DNA of 62,317 nucleotides from the NCBI GenBank assembly GCA_963797565.1, contig CAWCPM010000016.1:1-62317 (forward strand), given 5' to 3'. The notes beneath the pieces are model-generated. The model did not search any database and was not told where the DNA came from. It saw only the letters and a list, made by a program, of their open reading frames with translations. The translations under genes were made by a program, and so were the position numbers. Below are positions 34,691 through 49,281 of the stretch, piece after piece (position 1 is the stretch's first letter; each line of letters starts with the position of its first letter). The DNA is from JAICYJ01 sp963797565 (GTDB taxonomy: Bacteria > Actinomycetota > Thermoleophilia > Gaiellales > JAICJC01).

Positions 34691-37600
34691 ATGCGGTGCG
34701 GGACGTGTTCGGCAGACAACCGAGACGACCGGCGGTTCTGCCGTGAGTGCGGTGCTCCGCTGGTCGCGGCGTGCCCGACCTGCGGTGCAGCGAACGACCC
34801 CGGTGACCGGTTCTGCGGCTCCTGCGGAGGGGCGCTGGAGGAGGTCGCGACAGTGGCCGCGCCGGGCGTCCCGCGCAGCGGATCCGAGCGGCGGATGGCG
34901 TCGATCCTGTTCGCCGACATCGTCGGCTTCACGCCGCTGGCGGAGTCGCGCGACCCGGAGGAGGTGCGCGAGCTGCTGGGGCGCTACTTCGAGACGGCGC
35001 GCGAGATCGTGCAGCGCTACGGAGGGTCGCTCGAGAAGTTCATCGGCGACGCGGTGGTGGCGGTCTGGGGCGCCCCGGTGGCACAGGAGGACGACGCGGA
35101 GCGTGCCGTCCGCACGGCGCTTGACCTGGTCTCGGCGGTGCAGGCGCTCGGCGCCGAGGCCGGCGTCGATCTGGCGCTGCGGGCCGGCGTCTCCACCGGC
35201 AACGTGGCGGTGACGCTGGGCGCGGAGGGCCAGGGCATGGTGGCGGGCGACGTGGTCAACACCACGGCCCGGATCCAGGCCGCGGCGGAGCCCGGCACGG
35301 TGCTGGTCGACGAGGCGACGCGCCGTACCACCGAGGCGGCGATCGCCCACGAGGCGGCCGGCAGCTTCGAGCTCAAGGGCAAGTCGCAGCCGGTGGAGCT
35401 GTGGCGGGCGCTGCGCGTGGTCGGGGCGCTGCGCGGCGAGGGCCGCACGCTCGGCCTGGAACCGCCGTTCGTGGGCCGGGTGCGCGAGCTGTCGATGCTC
35501 AAGCAGCTGCTGCATTCCACCGCCGAGGACGGCCGCGCCCACATGGTGTCGGTCTCGGGCATCGGCGGCATCGGCAAGTCGCGGCTGACCTGGGAGTTCG
35601 AGAAGTACCTGGACGGGCTGGCCGACAGCTTCCTCTGGCACCGTGGCCGTTGCCTCTCCTACGGGGACGGCGTCGCGTTCTGGGCGCTGTCCGAGATCGT
35701 GCGCATGCGCTGCCGGATCGTCGAGGACGAGGGCGCCGAGTCCGCGGCCGCGAAGCTGGAGGGGACGCTGGCCCAGTACCTCACCGCTGATGAGGCGGCG
35801 ACGGTGCGCGAGCCGCTGCGCCAGCTGCTGGGGATGTCCGGCGAGCCGGACGGCGACCGCAACCGGCTGTTCCCGGCCTGGCGGCTGTTCATCGAGCGGA
35901 TGGCGGAGACGGCGCCGGTGGTGCTGGTGATCGAGGACATCCACTGGGCGGACAACGCCCTGCTCGACTTCGTCGAGTACCTGATCGAGTGGTCGCGGCA
36001 CCTGCCGCTGTTCGTGCTTGCGCTCTCGCGGCCGGAGCTGGCCGAGCGGCGGCCGAGCTGGGGGTCGGCCGCCCGCGCGCTGACCTCGCTGACGCTCGAG
36101 CGGCTGACCGACCCGGAGATGCTCGAGCTCGTCAGCGGGCTGGCGCCTGGTGCGCCCGGCGAGCTGGTCGAGCGGATCGCGGACGGCGCGGAGGGCGTGC
36201 CGCTGTACGCCGTCGAGACGGTGCGGATGCTGCTCGACCGCGGGCTGCTGGCACGGGAGGGTGAGCGCCTGGTGGCGACGGCGGATCTGACCACGCTCGA
36301 GATCCCGGAGACGCTGCATGCGCTGGTGGCTGCGAGGCTGGATGCGCTGCCCGAGGCGGAGCGACGCCTGATCGAGGACGCCGCGGTGCTGGGCAAGACG
36401 TTCACGTTGTCGGGACTGACGGCGGTCGCCGGACTCCCCGAGACCGAGCTGGAGCCGCTGGTGGCGTCCCTGGTGCGGCGCGAGGTGCTGGTGATGCAGA
36501 CCGATCCGCGGTCGCCCGAGCGAGGGCAGTACGAGTTCGTGCAGGCACTGGTGCGGACGATCGCCTACGAGACGATCGGGCGGCGCGAACGCAAGCGCCG
36601 GCACCAGGCTGCGGCCGGCTACCTGGAGGCGCTCGGCGGCGAGGAGCTGTCCGAGGTGATCGCGGCGCATTACGTCGACGCCTACCGGCTGGCTCCCGAC
36701 GACGCCGACGCCGAGCAGCTGCGGGACCACGCGAAGCGCGGCCTGCTGCGGGCCGTAGAGCGCGCGCGGTCGCTTGCCGCGACGGGTGAGGCCGAGCGTC
36801 TGATGCGGGCGGCAATCGAGCTGACCGAGGACCCGGCCGAGCGGGCGCAGCTGCTGGAGGAGGCCGGCCAGCTGTCGCTCGCCGACGGACGGCCCGGCGA
36901 CGCGATCGCGCAGTTCGAGGAGGCCGACGAGCTGCTGCGGGAGCTGAGCGACCTGCACGGCGCCGCCCGGCTGCGGGCTCGCCAAGGCGGAGGCGCTGTT
37001 CCTGGAGGGGCGCACCGACGAGTCGGTGGCCCTTATGGAGCCGGCGTACTCGGTTCTGCGCGATCAGGAGCAGGATGCGGATCTGGCGGCGTTGGCGTCC
37101 CAGTACGCGCGCATGCTCGGGTTCGTCGACCGCCTTGACGAGTCGATCGAGCCGCTGGAGCGGGCCATCGACATCGCCGAGCAGCTGCGCGAGTGGGCGA
37201 CCCTGTCGCATGCGCTGAACACGAAGGGGCTGGTATCGCTGTACAACGGCCGTCCGCAGGAGGGACGTTCCCTGCTGCTGGGCGCCCTGCGAGTCGCCGA
37301 GGAGGCGGACGACCATCAGACGGCGCTGCGCGCGCACTTCAACCTGTCCTACGTGGCACAGTGGTCGGATCGCCTGCAGAGCGGCGACGATCAACGTGGC
37401 CTGGAGCTGTCCCGGAGGATCGGCGACCGCAACTGGGAGCGGGCGTTCCTGATGCACCAGGCGGCCGACCTGTTCCGGAGCGGTGACTGGGACGAGGCGC
37501 TGAAGGTGTCGGAGGAGTCGGCCCAGGAGGCGGTCGATCAGTTCTCCCTGAGCGCGCTGTTGCACCCGATGGCAACGATCCTGGCCTGGCGCGGGGACGC

Positions 37601-38180
37601 GGAGGCGGCCCGTCTGGCGACGGAGCGGTCCGGATTCCAGCAGGGGTCCCCGGATCGCCAGGCGCGAGCGTTCTGGGCGTGGTCAGTGGGCATCCAGCGG
37701 ATGGCGGCGGGCCGTTGGGCCGAGGCTGCCGAGGCAACGGCCAGCTGGCAAGAGACCGGCGAGGCTGTGGGTATGCAGCATCCCGCGGTCAAGGGCTCGT
37801 TCGTGGTCTGGGGGGAGGCCTCGCTGCGCATGGGCGACGCGGCCTCGGCGCGGGCGTTCGTGGCGCGCGTGCGGGAGTTGCCGGCGGGGCAGCTGACGCC
37901 GTACATCGAGGCGCACGGTCACAGGATTGCGGCGCTGCTGGGGGAAGGCGAAGACCCGGCAGCGGAGCTGGCCATGGCGGTGGCGACGCTGCGGCGGATC
38001 GGGTACCGGTTCGATCTGATGCTGGCACTGGCGGATGCGACAGAGGTCTCGTCCACGGATGCGGGATGGGCGGCCGAGGCGCGGGCGGAGGCGGTCGAGA
38101 TCGCCCGCGAGCTGGGAGCGGCCTCGATTATCGAGCGGCTGGAGTCGACCGACGTGCCGTCCGCCGCCGCAGGCGCGTAG
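34691..38180 (+). CDS. Class III nucleotide cyclase / AAA ATPase / TPR regulator, with one apparent +1 frameshift
   Basis: Corrected product of about 1162 residues. Two zinc ribbons (CGTC...CREC and CPTC...CGSC, residues 1-50). Cyclase domain (about 70-240) with catalytic Asp in LFADIVGFT and KFIGDAVVAVWG and the VNTTARI Asn/Arg pair. STAND-type ATPase with P-loop GIGGIGKSR (about 290) and Walker B VLVIEDIHWAD (about 410), then a long TPR region. At CC 36982-36983 one extra base shifts the frame; removing it joins ARLRAR to KAEALFLEGRTDESV. It is transcribed against the flanking ribosomal operons. Paralogous to the gene at 3.6 kb. Ligand and partners unknown. Confidence 0.82.
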
Positions 38181-38294
38181 CCGGGGTCGGCAACGACAGC
38201 GGGCGGTGACGGCGCCGACCAGAGCCGACCGGCTCAGACGAAGACCGTCCTGGTCAGTCGAACAGGGCTCAGAGCCCGCTTCGGTCGCCGAAGA

Positions 38295-38310
38295 GGTGTC
38301 AAACACCGCA
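38295..38310. repeat. Palindrome GGTGT-CAA-ACACC, possible REP-like element
   Basis: A short perfect palindrome in the 320-base gene-free stretch between the cyclase and the REP-associated transposase. GTCAAACACCGCA of it recurs at 13231-13243. The rest of the stretch (38181-38488) has CCGTCAC/GTGACG inverted segments but no gene. Confidence 0.35.
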
Positions 38311-38465
38311 TCGGCCCCCGACGACATCTCACGACACCACCGTCACACTTGCAACAGCCGCCGTGACGACCAATGCGCTCAACCAGGCGAAATCGCTCAC
38401 AGGAGGGGTTTGACTACGACCCGGCCCGCGACGAAGGTTCGCGACGCGATCGACACCGACCGTGA

Positions 38466-38494
38466 CTGACTGGTTACAGGCGGAACCGTAGGCT
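38466..38494 (+). promoter_or_regulatory. Promoter of the transposase gene (leaderless)
   Basis: CTGACT (38466-38471), 17-base spacer, TAGGCT (38489-38494), six bases before ATG 38501. Confidence 0.45.
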
Positions 38495-38500
38495 CTGACC

Positions 38501-39074
38501 ATGCCTCGCACCCCTCGAGTCGACTATGCCGGCGCCATCCAGCACGTCGCCGTGAACGGAAACAATCGGCAGCCGATGTTCATCGACGCAGCCGACAGGT
38601 ATCTCTGCCTCACGCTGCTTGGGGAGACCACCGAGCGCTATGGCTGGGATGTCTTGTCGTACTGCCTGATGGACACACACTGGCACGTACTCGTGCGAAC
38701 GCCAGAACGGAACCTGTCCGCCGGGATGCAGCGCATGAACACCTGTTACTCCCAGGGGTTCAACCGCCGGCACGGCCGCAGCGGCCACTCGATCCGCCAT
38801 CGGTTCATGTCGGTCGCGGTCGAGGACGAGGCGCACCTGTTCGAGCTGACCCGCTACCTGCCGCTCAACCCTGTGCGCGGGGGTCTGATCCGCCACCCTG
38901 AGGCCTGGATCTGGTCGAGCTACCGCTCGGAGCTCGGCGTCGTCCCGGCACCGACCTGGCTGCACGCCCGCTGGTCGGTCGAGCTGCACGGCTCGTCCGG
39001 GCACCTGCGCCGGTTCGTCGCCGCAGGCATGGCGGAGCCGGGCGCCCATTGGACGCCCGGCTCCGATCCCACGC

Positions 39075-39100
<26 letters not shown>
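38501..39100 (+). CDS. REP-associated tyrosine transposase (RAYT, IS200/IS605-related TnpA_REP)
   Basis: 199 residues. The N-terminus PRVDYAGAIQHVAVNGNNRQPMF, the HUH-type motif DTHWHVLVRTP (about residue 60), the putative nucleophile in MNTCYSQGFNRRHGRSGH (about residue 82), and YLPLNPVRGGLIRHPEAWIWSSY are classic for RAYTs. These single-copy domesticated relatives of Y1 transposases process REP palindromes rather than moving themselves. The gene is alone, with no IS ends seen. Its last 26 bases overlap the 3' end of rpoC, convergently, and the C-terminal residues run through a hairpin that may be the rpoC terminator. Confidence 0.92.
39034..39064. terminator. Probable rpoC terminator inside the RAYT gene
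   Basis: Perfect 11-bp stem GGAGCCGGGCG/CGCCCGGCTCC with a nine-base loop, starting 11 bases beyond the rpoC stop in its direction. No T-run. It would also be transcribed in the RAYT mRNA just before its stop codon. Confidence 0.6.
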
Positions 39101-43589
<4,489 letters not shown>

Positions 43590-43653
43590 CGGGTGTTCTC
43601 CTCACTCTTCGAGCGTGGGTACAGCGAAATGACGGGGCGGCGGCGGGAGTCGG

Positions 43654-46600
43654 TCATTCCTCGACCTCGTCCAGCGCCAGCTCCTCGGGCTCGGCCTCGA
43701 GCTCGCCCTCGTCCAGCTCCTTGCCGAGCACCTCGTCGTTGGGGACGGTCAGCTCGCCGTCCTCGTCGATGCGGTCGACCCCCTCCTCCAGCTCCTGGGC
43801 CTCGGGGTCGCGGGCGGCTGCCCTGCCGGCCACGGGCCGCAGGTCGATGCCGAGCTCCTCGGCGGCTCGCAGCAGCTCGTCGTCCTCCTCGCGAACCGCC
43901 ACATCGGCGCCGTCCTCGGCCACCACCTTCACGTCCAGCGCCAGGGACTGCATCTCCTTCAGCAGCACCTTGAAGCTCTCCGGGATCGAGGGCTCGGGGA
44001 TGTTCTCGCCCTTGACGATCGCCTCGTAGGCCTTGACCCGGCCCACGGTGTCGTCGGACTTGATGGTCAGCATCTCCTGCAGCGTGTACGCGGCGCCGTA
44101 TGCCTCGAGCGCCCACACCTCCATCTCGCCGAAGCGCTGTCCGCCGAACTGGGCCTTGCCGCCCAGGGGCTGCTGCGTGACCAGCGAGTAGGGGCCGGTC
44201 GAGCGGGCGTGGATCTTGTCGTCCACCAGGTGCAGCAGCTTCAGGATGTACATGTAGCCGACCGTGACCTCCTGGTCGTACGGAGCCCCGTTGCGGCCGT
44301 TGAACAGCCGCACCTTGCCGGAGCAGCGCGAGCCCAGCGGTGCCTTCTTGTCGATCGTGAACTTCACGGCCTGCTGCTTGTTGTCGTCCGCCCAGTCGAT
44401 CAGCGCCTGGTCGACGTCCTGCGGCGTGGCGCCGTCGAACACCGGCGTGGCGACGAACTGGCGCTCGCCGTTCTCGCCGCCGTGCGCGGCCGCCCAGCCC
44501 AGGTGCGTCTCCAGGATCTGGCCGATGTTCATGCGCGACGGAACGCCCAGCGGGTTCAGGATGATGTCGACGGGACGGCCGTCCTCGAGGAACGGCATGT
44601 CCTCCTCGGGCACGATCTTCGAGATCACGCCCTTGTTCCCGTGGCGGCCGGCCAGCTTGTCGCCCTCGGCGATCTTGCGCTTGGTGGCGACGTACACGCG
44701 CACCAGCTCGTTCACGCCCGGCGACAGGTCGTCACCGGCCGCGCGCGAGAAGGTCTTCACGTCGATCACCTTGCCGCCCTCGCCGTGGGGCACCTTCAGC
44801 GAGGTGTCGCGCACCTCGCGCGCCTTCTCCTTGAAGATGGCGCGGATCAGCTTCTCCTCGGCCGTCAGCTCGGTCTCGCCCTTCGGGGTGACCTTGCCGA
44901 CCAGCAGGTCGCCCGACCCGACCTCGGCGCCGATCCGGACGATGCCGTTCTCGTCGAGGTTGCGGAGCGACTCCTCGGAGCGGTTCGGGATGTCCCGCGT
45001 GATCTCCTCGTCGCCCAGCTTGGTCGACCGCGCATCCACCTCGTACTCGTGGATGTGGATGGACGACAGCACGTCGTCCTTGACCAGCCGCTCGGACAGG
45101 ATGATCGCGTCCTCGAAGTTGTAGCCCTCCCAGGACATGAAGGCGACCAGCAGGTTCTTGCCGAGCGCCAGCTCGCCGGTGTCGGTGGAGGAGCCGTCGG
45201 CCAGCACCTGGTCCTTCGAGACCCGGTCGCCGGCGCGCACGATCGGCTTCTGGTGAATCAGCGTGCCCTGGTTGGAGCGGCGGTACTTGACCAGGTCGTA
45301 CTGGTCGTGGCCGTCGCGGGTGGCCACGATGATCTTCTCCGCGTCCACGTACTCGACCTTGCCGGCGCGGCGCGTCAGCACCACGTCGCCGGTGTCCACA
45401 GCCGCCCGGTACTCCAGCCCGGTGCCGACCAGCGGCGCCTCGGTCACCATCAGCGGCACCGCCTGGCGCTGCATGTTCGAGCCCATCAGGGCACGGTTGG
45501 CGTCGTTGTGCTCGAGGAACGGGATCAGCGCCGTCGCCACGGACACGATCTGAGCCGGGTCGACGTCCATGTAGTCGACCTTGGTGTTGTCAACCTGGAC
45601 GGGGACGCCGTCACGGGTGCGGCACAGCACCGGCGAGACCAGCTTGCCGTTCTTGTCGATCTCGGCGTTGGCCTGGGCGATCGTGTACTTCTCCTCCTGC
45701 AGGGCATCGAGGTACTCGATGTCGGTCGAGACCTTGCCCTTCTCGATCTTGCGGTAGGGCGTCTGCACGAAGCCGTGCTCCGACACCTTCGCGTAGCTGC
45801 CGAGCGACCCGATCAGTCCGATGTTGGGGCCCTCGGGCGTCTCGATCGGGCACATGCGCCCGTAGTGGGTCGGGTGCACGTCGCGCACCTCGATCGGCGC
45901 GCGCTCGCGGGTGAGTCCGCCCGCGCCCAGCGCCGACAGTCGGCGGCGGTGCGTGAGGCCGGCCAGGCAGTTGGTCTGATCCATGAACTGGGACAGCTGC
46001 GACGACCCGAAGAACTCCTTCAGGGCGGCGGCCACCGGGCGGATGTTGACGATCGTCTGAGGCGTGATCGCGTCCTCGTCCTCGGTGGTAAGGCGCTCGC
46101 GGACGACCCGCTCCATGCGGTACAGCCCGATCCGGAAGGCCTCCTGGATCAGCTCGCCGACGGTGCGCAGCCGGCGGTTGCCGAAGTGCTCGTACTCGTC
46201 CAGGTCGTGCTCGATCGCGTCGCGCGGGATCGGCGACGCGTCGGCGGCGTAGTCCTTGCTCTCCTCGGGCACGCCCAGCTTGACCGGTAGGTCGACCAGC
46301 CGCTTCACCAGCTCGACGATGTCGCCGGTGGTGAGCACGCGGCACTCGGGCGAGACCTCGGAGCCGAGTCGCATGTTCAGCTTGTAGCGGCCGACGCGCG
46401 TGAGGTCGTAGCGCTTGGGGTCGAAGAACAGCGCGCGCACGAGGTTGCGCGAGTTGTCGACCGTGGGCGGCTCGCCCGGGCGCTGCTTCTTGAACACCTC
46501 GATCAGCGCCGCCTCCTCCGACTGCGACGGGTCCTTCTCGAGCGTCATCCGGATGAACGGGTTGTCCCCGAACAGTGCGAGCAGGCCCTCGTCGGTCTTG

Positions 46601-47247
46601 TCGATGGTGAAGCCGGTGTTCTCGTCGACGGCCGGCAGCGCGCGCAAAAGCGTGGTGATCGGCAGCTTGCGCTTGCGGTCGATGCGGACGTTGACCAGGC
46701 CCTTCTTGTCGATCTCGAGCTCCAGCCAGGACCCGCGCGACGGCATCAGGTTGGCGGTGAAGACCTGCTTGTCGCGGTCCTTCGGCTCCATGATGTAGGC
46801 GCCGGGGGAGCGCACCAGCTGCGTCACGACGACGCGCTCGGTGCCGTTGATGATGAACGTGCCCTGGTCGGTCATCCAGGGGAAGTTGCCGAGGAACACG
46901 GTCTGCTCGCGGATCTCGCCGGTGTCCAGGTTCGTGAACGCGACCTTCACGTTCACGGGCACCTCGTAGGAGAGGTCCTTCTCGCGGCACTCGCGCTCGG
47001 GCACGACCGGGTCGCCGATCGTGTATTCACCCAGGGCAACCTCGAGCCGCTCCGAGTAGTCGCGGATCGGGGAGATATCGTCGATTGTCTCGCGCAGGCC
47101 CGACGTCTTCAGCGAGTTGGGATCGCTGGGGTCACCCATGAACCATCGGAACGACGCCTTCTGGATGTCGATCAGGTTGGGGACGTCGAGTACCTTCTCG
47201 AGCTTGGAGAAGGTCTTACGGACGCGGGGCGAGGTGGTTTCAGGCAA
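43654..47247 (-). CDS. rpoB: RNA polymerase beta subunit
   Basis: 1197 residues from TTG 47245-47247 with GGGAGG just upstream. The rifampicin pocket reads GSSQLSQFMDQTNCLAGLTHRRRLSALG (written in parts: FGSSQLSQFMDQTN and LTHRRRLSALG), keeping the His and Ser positions of sensitive alleles. GDKLAGRHGNKGVISKI and GGKAQFGGQRFGEMEVWALEAYGA are conserved core motifs. A long acidic C-terminal tail (EELALDEVEE end) is notable. It has its own promoter about 155 bases upstream. Confidence 0.98.
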   Translation of the reverse strand: MPETTSPRVRKTFSKLEKVLDVPNLIDIQKASFRWFMGDPSDPNSLKTSGLRETIDDISPIRDYSERLEVALGEYTIGDPVVPERECREKDLSYEVPVNVKVAFTNLDTGEIREQTVFLGNFPWMTDQGTFIINGTERVVVTQLVRSPGAYIMEPKDRDKQVFTANLMPSRGSWLELEIDKKGLVNVRIDRKRKLPITTLLRALPAVDENTGFTIDKTDEGLLALFGDNPFIRMTLEKDPSQSEEAALIEVFKKQRPGEPPTVDNSRNLVRALFFDPKRYDLTRVGRYKLNMRLGSEVSPECRVLTTGDIVELVKRLVDLPVKLGVPEESKDYAADASPIPRDAIEHDLDEYEHFGNRRLRTVGELIQEAFRIGLYRMERVVRERLTTEDEDAITPQTIVNIRPVAAALKEFFGSSQLSQFMDQTNCLAGLTHRRRLSALGAGGLTRERAPIEVRDVHPTHYGRMCPIETPEGPNIGLIGSLGSYAKVSEHGFVQTPYRKIEKGKVSTDIEYLDALQEEKYTIAQANAEIDKNGKLVSPVLCRTRDGVPVQVDNTKVDYMDVDPAQIVSVATALIPFLEHNDANRALMGSNMQRQAVPLMVTEAPLVGTGLEYRAAVDTGDVVLTRRAGKVEYVDAEKIIVATRDGHDQYDLVKYRRSNQGTLIHQKPIVRAGDRVSKDQVLADGSSTDTGELALGKNLLVAFMSWEGYNFEDAIILSERLVKDDVLSSIHIHEYEVDARSTKLGDEEITRDIPNRSEESLRNLDENGIVRIGAEVGSGDLLVGKVTPKGETELTAEEKLIRAIFKEKAREVRDTSLKVPHGEGGKVIDVKTFSRAAGDDLSPGVNELVRVYVATKRKIAEGDKLAGRHGNKGVISKIVPEEDMPFLEDGRPVDIILNPLGVPSRMNIGQILETHLGWAAAHGGENGERQFVATPVFDGATPQDVDQALIDWADDNKQQAVKFTIDKKAPLGSRCSGKVRLFNGRNGAPYDQEVTVGYMYILKLLHLVDDKIHARSTGPYSLVTQQPLGGKAQFGGQRFGEMEVWALEAYGAAYTLQEMLTIKSDDTVGRVKAYEAIVKGENIPEPSIPESFKVLLKEMQSLALDVKVVAEDGADVAVREEDDELLRAAEELGIDLRPVAGRAAARDPEAQELEEGVDRIDEDGELTVPNDEVLGKELDEGELEAEPEELALDEVEE

Positions 47248-47403
47248 AGCAAAGCCTCCCGGCAGGGCTCGAAGGGGAATTCAGGCGGTACGGATCCGGA
47301 CCAAGGGCGCAACCGAGAACCCTATCAGGGGTCTGTTGCTCACGCAAACACGGTCGGCTAGCCCTGCCGCGGGATGGGCTTCCGCGACGGGGTACCTCCA
47401 GTC

Positions 47404-47431
47404 ACTATACCGAAAGCCCCCTGCCGGTCAA
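47404..47431 (-). promoter_or_regulatory. rpoBC promoter
   Basis: On the minus strand TTGACC (47431-47426), 16-base spacer, TATAGT (47409-47404). It lies just after the NlpC/P60 stop and leaves a leader of about 155 bases before rpoB. Confidence 0.75.
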
Positions 47432-47445
47432 GTCCGCGAGCCGGA

Positions 47446-48111
47446 TCAGTCGTCGCCGTCGAACACGCGGCGGACGGTGCGCAGGCGCTTCTTCAGGTCT
47501 GCCGGATGCGGCTCCTGCACGACCTTGCCCTGCTCCTTCGACGCGTGCACGATCTCGCCCGACTCGAGAGCGATGGCGATGTGGTCGCCGTAGCAGAGCA
47601 GATCGCCGGGCTGAGCCGACCGCAGCGACACCTCGTGTCCGGCGGTCTCCTGCTGGTCGGCGTTGCGCGGCAGCAGCATCCCGAAGCGGCGATGCACGGC
47701 CTGCACCAGGCCGGAGCAGTCGATGCCCTCGACCGTGAGGCCGCCCCACTCGTAGGGAGCGCCCAGGAACATCAGCGCGGCCTCGGCGATTGCTTCGCCG
47801 CTTGCCTTGCGCCGCGCGGCGGCCAGCGGTTCGGTGCGGAGGCCCGGCGCCGGCAGCCAGGTGCCCATGTAGCGGTCGGCCGCCTGCGGCACCACCACCA
47901 CGTGCGCGCGCTCCTTGGGCAGCGGCTCGCCCAGCGCCTCGGATTCGAGGTAGCCCTCGTAGCCGTCGGCCAGCACGACGCGCGCCCAGCCGTTGCTCTG
48001 CTCGACAACATCGATGGGGTCAGCGAACAGCGCCTGGGTGTGCTGCTCGGCCGACTGCTTGGGCTTGTCGCGCAGCGCGGCGTAGGGGCGAATGCAGGAT
48101 GCCTTTTCCAC
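47446..48111 (-). CDS. NlpC/P60-family peptidase with SH3-like N-terminus
   Basis: 221 residues from GTG 48109-48111. The C-terminal domain has the catalytic cysteine in IDCSGLVQAVHRRF (about residue 131), His in CYGDHIAIAL and a third polar residue near EIVHASK, the Cys-His-His/Asn arrangement of gamma-D-Glu-diamino acid peptidases that cut peptidoglycan stem peptides. The N-terminal half (ALRDKPKQSAEQHTQALF... GWARVVLADGYEGYLE) is SH3b-like. There is no signal peptide, so secretion or a cytosolic recycling role is unresolved. It has its own promoter and sits unusually between rplL and rpoB. Confidence 0.88.
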   Translation of the reverse strand: MEKASCIRPYAALRDKPKQSAEQHTQALFADPIDVVEQSNGWARVVLADGYEGYLESEALGEPLPKERAHVVVVPQAADRYMGTWLPAPGLRTEPLAAARRKASGEAIAEAALMFLGAPYEWGGLTVEGIDCSGLVQAVHRRFGMLLPRNADQQETAGHEVSLRSAQPGDLLCYGDHIAIALESGEIVHASKEQGKVVQEPHPADLKKRLRTVRRVFDGDD

Positions 48112-48118
48112 AGCAGGG

Positions 48119-48124
48119 ATTTTA
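48119..48124 (-). promoter_or_regulatory. -10 element for NlpC/P60 gene (leaderless)
   Basis: TAAAAT, one mismatch from consensus, seven bases before GTG 48111 on the minus strand. The terminator hairpin of rplL lies where a -35 would be expected. Confidence 0.55.
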
Positions 48125-48130
48125 CCGGCC

Positions 48131-48162
48131 CCGGCACCCTCCCCGTCGGGGGAAGGCGCCGG
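48131..48162 (-). terminator. Hairpin after rplL
   Basis: A 14-bp stem (CCGGCGCCTTCCCC with GGGGAGGGTGCCGG, two G-U pairs) and four-base loop, about 30 bases beyond the rplL stop. Likely ends the rpmG-to-rplL transcript. Confidence 0.6.
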
Positions 48163-48190
48163 AGCCGCATCAGCAGCCGTTCGCAGAGTG

Positions 48191-48577
48191 CTACTTGAGC
48201 TCGACAGTTGCTCCAGCCTCCTCGAGCTTCGCCTTCATCTGCTCGGCCTCGTCCTTGGCCGCGCCCTCCTTGACGGGGGCGGGAGCCTCGTCGGCAACAG
48301 CCTTGGCCTCCTTCAGGCCCAGGCCGGTCAGCTCACGGATGACCTTGATCACCTGGATCTTCTTGTCACCGGTACCGGTCAGCACGACGTCGAAGGAGCT
48401 CTGCTCCTCCTGCTCGCCGCCACCGCCACCGCCGGCACCGCCGGCCGGCGCGGCAACCATCACCGGCGCCGCCGCGGCGGCCGACACGTCCCAGGCCTCC
48501 TCGAGCGACTTCTTGAGCTCGACCAGCTCCAGCACGGACAGCTTGTTCAGTTCCTCAACGATTTTCTCGACAGGCAT
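48191..48577 (-). CDS. rplL: 50S ribosomal protein L7/L12
   Basis: 128 residues. N-terminal dimerisation helix (VEKIVEELNKLSVLELVELKKSLEE), Ala/Gly-rich hinge, and C-terminal factor-binding domain FDVVLTGTGDKKIQVIKVIRELTGLGLKEAKAVADEAP (in parts). Stalk protein that recruits GTPase factors. Confidence 0.97.
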   Translation of the reverse strand: MPVEKIVEELNKLSVLELVELKKSLEEAWDVSAAAAAPVMVAAPAGGAGGGGGGEQEEQSSFDVVLTGTGDKKIQVIKVIRELTGLGLKEAKAVADEAPAPVKEGAAKDEAEQMKAKLEEAGATVELK

Positions 48578-48595
48578 CTGTCGCGTCCCTTCGTT

Positions 48596-49126
48596 CTAGG
48601 CAGCTTCTGCCTCTTGGCGTTTTGCGATATAGGAATCGAGCACGGCAACGATGTCTCGCAGCGGTGCGTTCAGCACGTTGACGGTGCCCTGTGTGGGGCC
48701 GGCCACGGCACCCACCACCTGCGACAGCAGCGTGGTGCGCGGCGGCAGCTCGCCCAGCTCGCGGATCTGCTCCGCGGTCAGGGTGTGACCGTTCATGACG
48801 CCGCCCTTGACCGCAAGGATGCGGGTCGAGCGGGCCACCTCGGACAGCTTCTTGGCGGCGGGGGCCGGGTCGTCCTCGATGAAGGCGATCGCCGTCGGCC
48901 CCTGCAGGAACTCGATCAGCGTCGGCCGCTCGGCCTGCTCCGCAGCGATCCGGGCAAGCGTGTTCTTGGCCACGTGGAACGATGCCCCGGCCTCGCGCAA
49001 TGCTCTGCGTACCTCGGCGGTCTGGGTGACCGTGAGGCCACGGTAGTCGGTCACGATCATCGCCTTGGCCTCCTTGATCTGGGCCACCAGGCGCTCGACC
49101 ACCTCACGCTTCTCGTCTTGGTTCAT
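48596..49126 (-). CDS. rplJ: 50S ribosomal protein L10
   Basis: 176 residues from ATG 49124-49126, preceded by GAGGAGGTGAGGAG. KEAKAMIVTDYRGLTVTQTAEVRRALREAG is the RNA-binding domain; the Ala-rich C-terminus binds L7/L12 dimers. The upstream leader looks like an L10 autoregulatory RNA. Confidence 0.96.
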   Translation of the reverse strand: MNQDEKREVVERLVAQIKEAKAMIVTDYRGLTVTQTAEVRRALREAGASFHVAKNTLARIAAEQAERPTLIEFLQGPTAIAFIEDDPAPAAKKLSEVARSTRILAVKGGVMNGHTLTAEQIRELGELPPRTTLLSQVVGAVAGPTQGTVNVLNAPLRDIVAVLDSYIAKRQEAEAA

Positions 49127-49139
49127 CTCCTCACCTCCT

Positions 49140-49262
49140 CTCGCTCTGCTCGCGTCCACATGAGTGGCGGGCGCAGGCGGAGCGAGAGCTCCAAGACTGG
49201 CCGGCCTCGGTCGGGTGGGTGGTTTGAGCCTTTCGGCCCCGACGGTCTCTGGCGCGGTACGC
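49140..49262 (-). ncRNA. Probable L10 leader (rplJL autoregulation)
   Basis: The 155-base rplA-rplJ gap, read on the minus strand, has CCAGAGACCGTCGGGG, a GGCCGAAAGGC tetraloop hairpin, and CCCGACCGAGG, which pair as the stem with an AGACCG internal loop expected of L10/L12-binding leaders. A further GAGCTCTCGCTC-type hairpin lies closer to rplJ. The match is by eye. Confidence 0.45.
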
Positions 49263-49281
49263 GCGGTTTGCCGCTGAAACT

